Shown here in pieces: positions 62,100 through 64,000 of a stretch of 64,000 nt of DNA (position 1 is its first letter; each line of letters starts with the position of its first letter). Origin of the DNA: Ignavibacteria bacterium UBA2333 (GTDB lineage Bacteria; Bacteroidota; Ignavibacteria; Kapaibacteriales; Kapaibacteriaceae). The translations under genes and the position numbers were made by a program. Under the pieces are notes generated by a model that was not told the origin of the DNA, searched no databases, and saw only the letters and a program-made list of their open reading frames with translations. Location of the stretch: NCBI GenBank assembly GCA_002344895.1, contig DDUR01000034.1, positions 180,206-244,205 on the forward strand. Reading direction: 5' to 3'.

Positions 62100-62785
62100 T
62101 GCCAATACTTCACGCAGAAAATATTGAGAAGGCATACCGTCGTTCCGGTCAAGCAGATACAACGGTGTTACGAGGTGCGTCGTTGGATGTTGAACACGGT
62201 GAGTTTGTTGCACTTGTCGGTCCGAGTGGAGCAGGGAAGAGCACGCTATTGCACATCCTCGCATCACTTGAGCCTCCTGATGGTGGCGATGTGGTGATGA
62301 ATGTGAATGGCAATTCGGTGTCGCTGATTCACACTCCCGCGTCACAGCTTGCGGCATTCCGGAATCGTCACATCGGAATGGTGTTTCAGTTTCATCATCT
62401 ACTCCCTGAGTTTACCGCACGGGAGAATGTGATGATGCCTGGACTTATTGCTGGGCGTTCTTCCAATGACGTCAGACACATAGCCGATGGGCTTCTCGAC
62501 CGAGTTGGTGTGCTTCACCGTGCAGACCACATGCCGTCGGAGTTAAGTGGTGGCGAACAGGCTCGTGTTGCCATTGCTCGCGCACTTGTGAATTCACCGT
62601 CACTTCTCATTGCCGACGAACCAACAGGAAATCTCGATAGTGTCAACGCGGCTGCCGTGATTCAACTACTTACGGATCTACAGTCAGGTTCAGGAATTAC
62701 CTGTGTAATTGCGACACATAGTGAAGACCTTGCCTCGCGTGCACAACGAATTGTGCAGATGAAAGACGGAATCTGCACGTCATAG
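62099..62785 (+). CDS. ABC transporter ATP-binding protein, LolD-like
   Basis: This 228-residue ATPase of the LolD/MacB/FtsE group has Walker A (ALVGPSGAGKSTLLHILASL), a Q-loop in IGMVFQFHHLLPEFTARENV (typical of LolD), signature (ELSGGEQARVAIARALVN), Walker B (SLLIADEPTGNLDS) and the H-loop (CVIATHSEDLA). LolD works with LolCE to release lipoproteins from the inner membrane. The permease is not adjacent, so the assignment rests on motif similarity. It is coupled to pheS by a one-base overlap. Confidence 0.88.
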   Translation: MPILHAENIEKAYRRSGQADTTVLRGASLDVEHGEFVALVGPSGAGKSTLLHILASLEPPDGGDVVMNVNGNSVSLIHTPASQLAAFRNRHIGMVFQFHHLLPEFTARENVMMPGLIAGRSSNDVRHIADGLLDRVGVLHRADHMPSELSGGEQARVAIARALVNSPSLLIADEPTGNLDSVNAAAVIQLLTDLQSGSGITCVIATHSEDLASRAQRIVQMKDGICTS

Positions 62786-62792
62786 TGGCCCA

Positions 62793-63149
62793 ATGACGTT
62801 CACTCCTTCCCTTACCTTGTTGCTGTATGGTGGATTCCTGGTTATATCAGGTATTCTCGGCTACTTCATTACAGGCGAAACGAGTACAAGCTCACTTCTG
62901 AATGGAGGGATCTTTGGAACGTTACTTATGGTGCTCGGAATCCTTATTCGCCAAGGGCGGATGTGGACCATGCCAGCGGCGGTTTCAGCTACGGCAATGT
63001 TTACCCTGACATTTGTCTGGCGAAGTGTCATTCAGTGGTCACACGTGGTCGAAGAGGGGACACATGTCTCCGTTGCTATTCTGCTGACGATCATGACGCT
63101 TGTGAGCGTTGTGGTACTTCGGTACCTGGCAAAACACTATCGACACTAA
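62793..63149 (+). CDS. TMEM14/UPF0136-like small membrane protein
   Basis: This 118-residue protein has four hydrophobic segments (about residues 8-27, 35-52, 59-75 and 90-110). It begins MTFTPSLTLLLYGGFLVISG with LGYFITGETSTSSLLNGGIF, which resembles the TMEM14 family (LYGG...GxxGYxxxGSxxSLxxG). The bacterial function is unknown. It follows the ABC ATPase after 7 bases. Confidence 0.75.
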   Translation: MTFTPSLTLLLYGGFLVISGILGYFITGETSTSSLLNGGIFGTLLMVLGILIRQGRMWTMPAAVSATAMFTLTFVWRSVIQWSHVVEEGTHVSVAILLTIMTLVSVVVLRYLAKHYRH

Positions 63150-63236
63150 TCAGACATCACGTGGACCGATGGGGAACACAGACGTTGGTCACTGTACCAG
63201 ACCTGATCACACAAGACTTTTCTTTTCGAGGTTTTT

Positions 63237-63788
63237 ATGTCAACTACTGATAGTCATCAATGGCGGTCGACAACTGTTGTTGCCGTACGCAGAAACGGCA
63301 TAGTGTCGATTGGAGCTGACGGACAGGTATCCCTCGGGCCGACGATCCTGAAGGCTACGGCACGGAAGGTTCGCAAGATTTGTGAGGACTCGGTGATTGT
63401 TGGCTTTGCTGGTGCAACTGCTGACGCCATGACGTTGCTGCAACGACTTGAAGAGAAGATCCGATCGCACCGTGGAGCTCTGGAGCGCGCAGCAATTGAC
63501 GTTGCCAAGGATTGGCGCACGGATAAATACCTCCGGAATCTTGAAGCCATGATCATTGCAGCAGACCGGACAACAACACTACTGATTACGGGAAGTGGCG
63601 ACGTGATTTCTCCTGATGATCACATCGTTGCTATTGGATCCGGTGGTCCGTATGCACTTTCGGCTGGTCGGGCATTACTCAATGAAACCGACCTCCAGGC
63701 AGAATCAATTGTTCAAAAGTCACTCGCAATTGCTGCTGATATCTGTGTTTACACAAATCACGAACTCACGATAGAAACACTGTCATGA
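63237..63788 (+). CDS. hslV: ATP-dependent protease subunit HslV
   Basis: HslV (ClpQ) is the proteasome-like Thr protease that works with HslU. The 183-residue product has the conserved stretch [20 protein letters not shown], where the first Thr should be the N-terminal nucleophile. Here it is Thr12, after an 11-residue leader ([11 protein letters not shown]), so cleavage of a propeptide is needed. Most HslV lose only Met. ATG 63237 follows a GAGG site, and no later start is possible. [20 protein letters not shown] and [17 protein letters not shown] complete the family pattern. It overlaps hslU by 4 bases. Confidence 0.94.
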   Translation: MSTTDSHQWRSTTVVAVRRNGIVSIGADGQVSLGPTILKATARKVRKICEDSVIVGFAGATADAMTLLQRLEEKIRSHRGALERAAIDVAKDWRTDKYLRNLEAMIIAADRTTTLLITGSGDVISPDDHIVAIGSGGPYALSAGRALLNETDLQAESIVQKSLAIAADICVYTNHELTIETLS

Positions 63789-64000
63789 CACAACTCACAC
63801 CTCGCGAAATTGTTCGCGAACTGGATAAGTATGTTATTGGTCAACACGAGGCAAAACGCGCCGTTGCGATTGCTTTGCGAAATCGTTGGCGCAGGCAGCA
63901 GACGGCATCAGATATCCGAAATGAGATCTTACCAAACAATATCATCCTTATCGGACCAACAGGTGTAGGAAAGACAGAAATTGCCCGTCGTCTGGCTCGC
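63785..64000 (+). CDS. hslU: ATP-dependent protease ATPase subunit HslU (3' partial)
   Basis: The first 72 codons of the AAA+ unfoldase that feeds HslV are present: [60 protein letters not shown] (Walker A). The ATG overlaps the hslV stop (ATGA). The gene runs out of the window. Confidence 0.96.
   Translation, partial: MTQLTPREIVRELDKYVIGQHEAKRAVAIALRNRWRRQQTASDIRNEILPNNIILIGPTGVGKTEIARRLAR

Noticed and set aside
1..64000. CRISPR array, insertion sequence, prophage or integron
   Set aside because: I found no regularly spaced repeats, transposase, integrase or phage gene, and gene content is mostly housekeeping.

Overview
The window reads as one contiguous stretch of a bacterial chromosome with roughly balanced base composition and dense, mostly housekeeping gene content. 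Several independent signs point to the Bacteroidota/Chlorobi (FCB) side of the tree, possibly an Ignavibacteria- or Kapabacteria-like lineage; the lineage is an inference. The signs are a fused CcoN-CcoO cbb3 oxidase with a one-haem CcoP, a very large secreted protein with a type IX secretion C-terminal signal, a DUF1460 amidase-like protein, and promoter -7 boxes of the form TAnnTTTG instead of the sigma70 TATAAT box.

Layout. 1-5.3 kb: the 3' part of a cbb3-type cytochrome oxidase operon (ccoNO, ccoQ, ccoP, ccoG, ccoH, a DsbD/TauE-like membrane protein) and a monohaem cytochrome c, closed by a terminator. 5.4-7.8 kb: E1 alpha and beta of a 2-oxoacid dehydrogenase and a small orphan protein. 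7.8-14.0 kb: three GT-B glycosyltransferases (two GT9), aspS and a DUF1460 protein. 14.0-17.4 kb (minus): tRNA-Ser(GCU), smpB, tyrS, a lipoate ligase and a lipoprotein. 17.4-24.3 kb: an exported DUF4097-like protein, mutS-hslO, and a convergent punA-lipoprotein-pta operon. 24.5-30.0 kb: a 1830-residue beta-helix protein. 30.1-31.0 kb: trhO.

31.1-37.6 kb: an apparent envelope operon (large TPR protein, outer-membrane barrel, SPOR protein, TonB-like protein, 59-residue membrane protein). 37.6-50.8 kb: ugd, a MoxR/VWA pair, uvrC, an altered GH13 protein, a 1291-residue VWA/propeller/barrel protein and holB. 50.8-54.9 kb: an orphan response regulator, a MazG-like protein, an ECF sigma factor with its RskA-like anti-sigma, and two Tat-type ferritin-like proteins. 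55.0-59.4 kb: rpmG, lon, infC-rpmI-rplT. 59.4-64 kb: a broken ABC-F gene, pheS, a LolD-like ATPase, a TMEM14-like protein, hslV and the start of hslU. No stretch over 300 bases lacks a gene. I see no insertion sequence, prophage, CRISPR array or rRNA.

The least expected signals are at DNA level. First, a short dispersed motif, GCCCCTTNNGCCCC, occurs exactly six times, with four near-matches, always inside genes, in all three reading frames and on both strands. Second, the TAnnTTTG-like box sits 4 bases before the start codon of several genes, which suggests leaderless mRNAs. Third, four convergent gene pairs meet with 12 or fewer bases between them, or overlap, and have no visible terminator.
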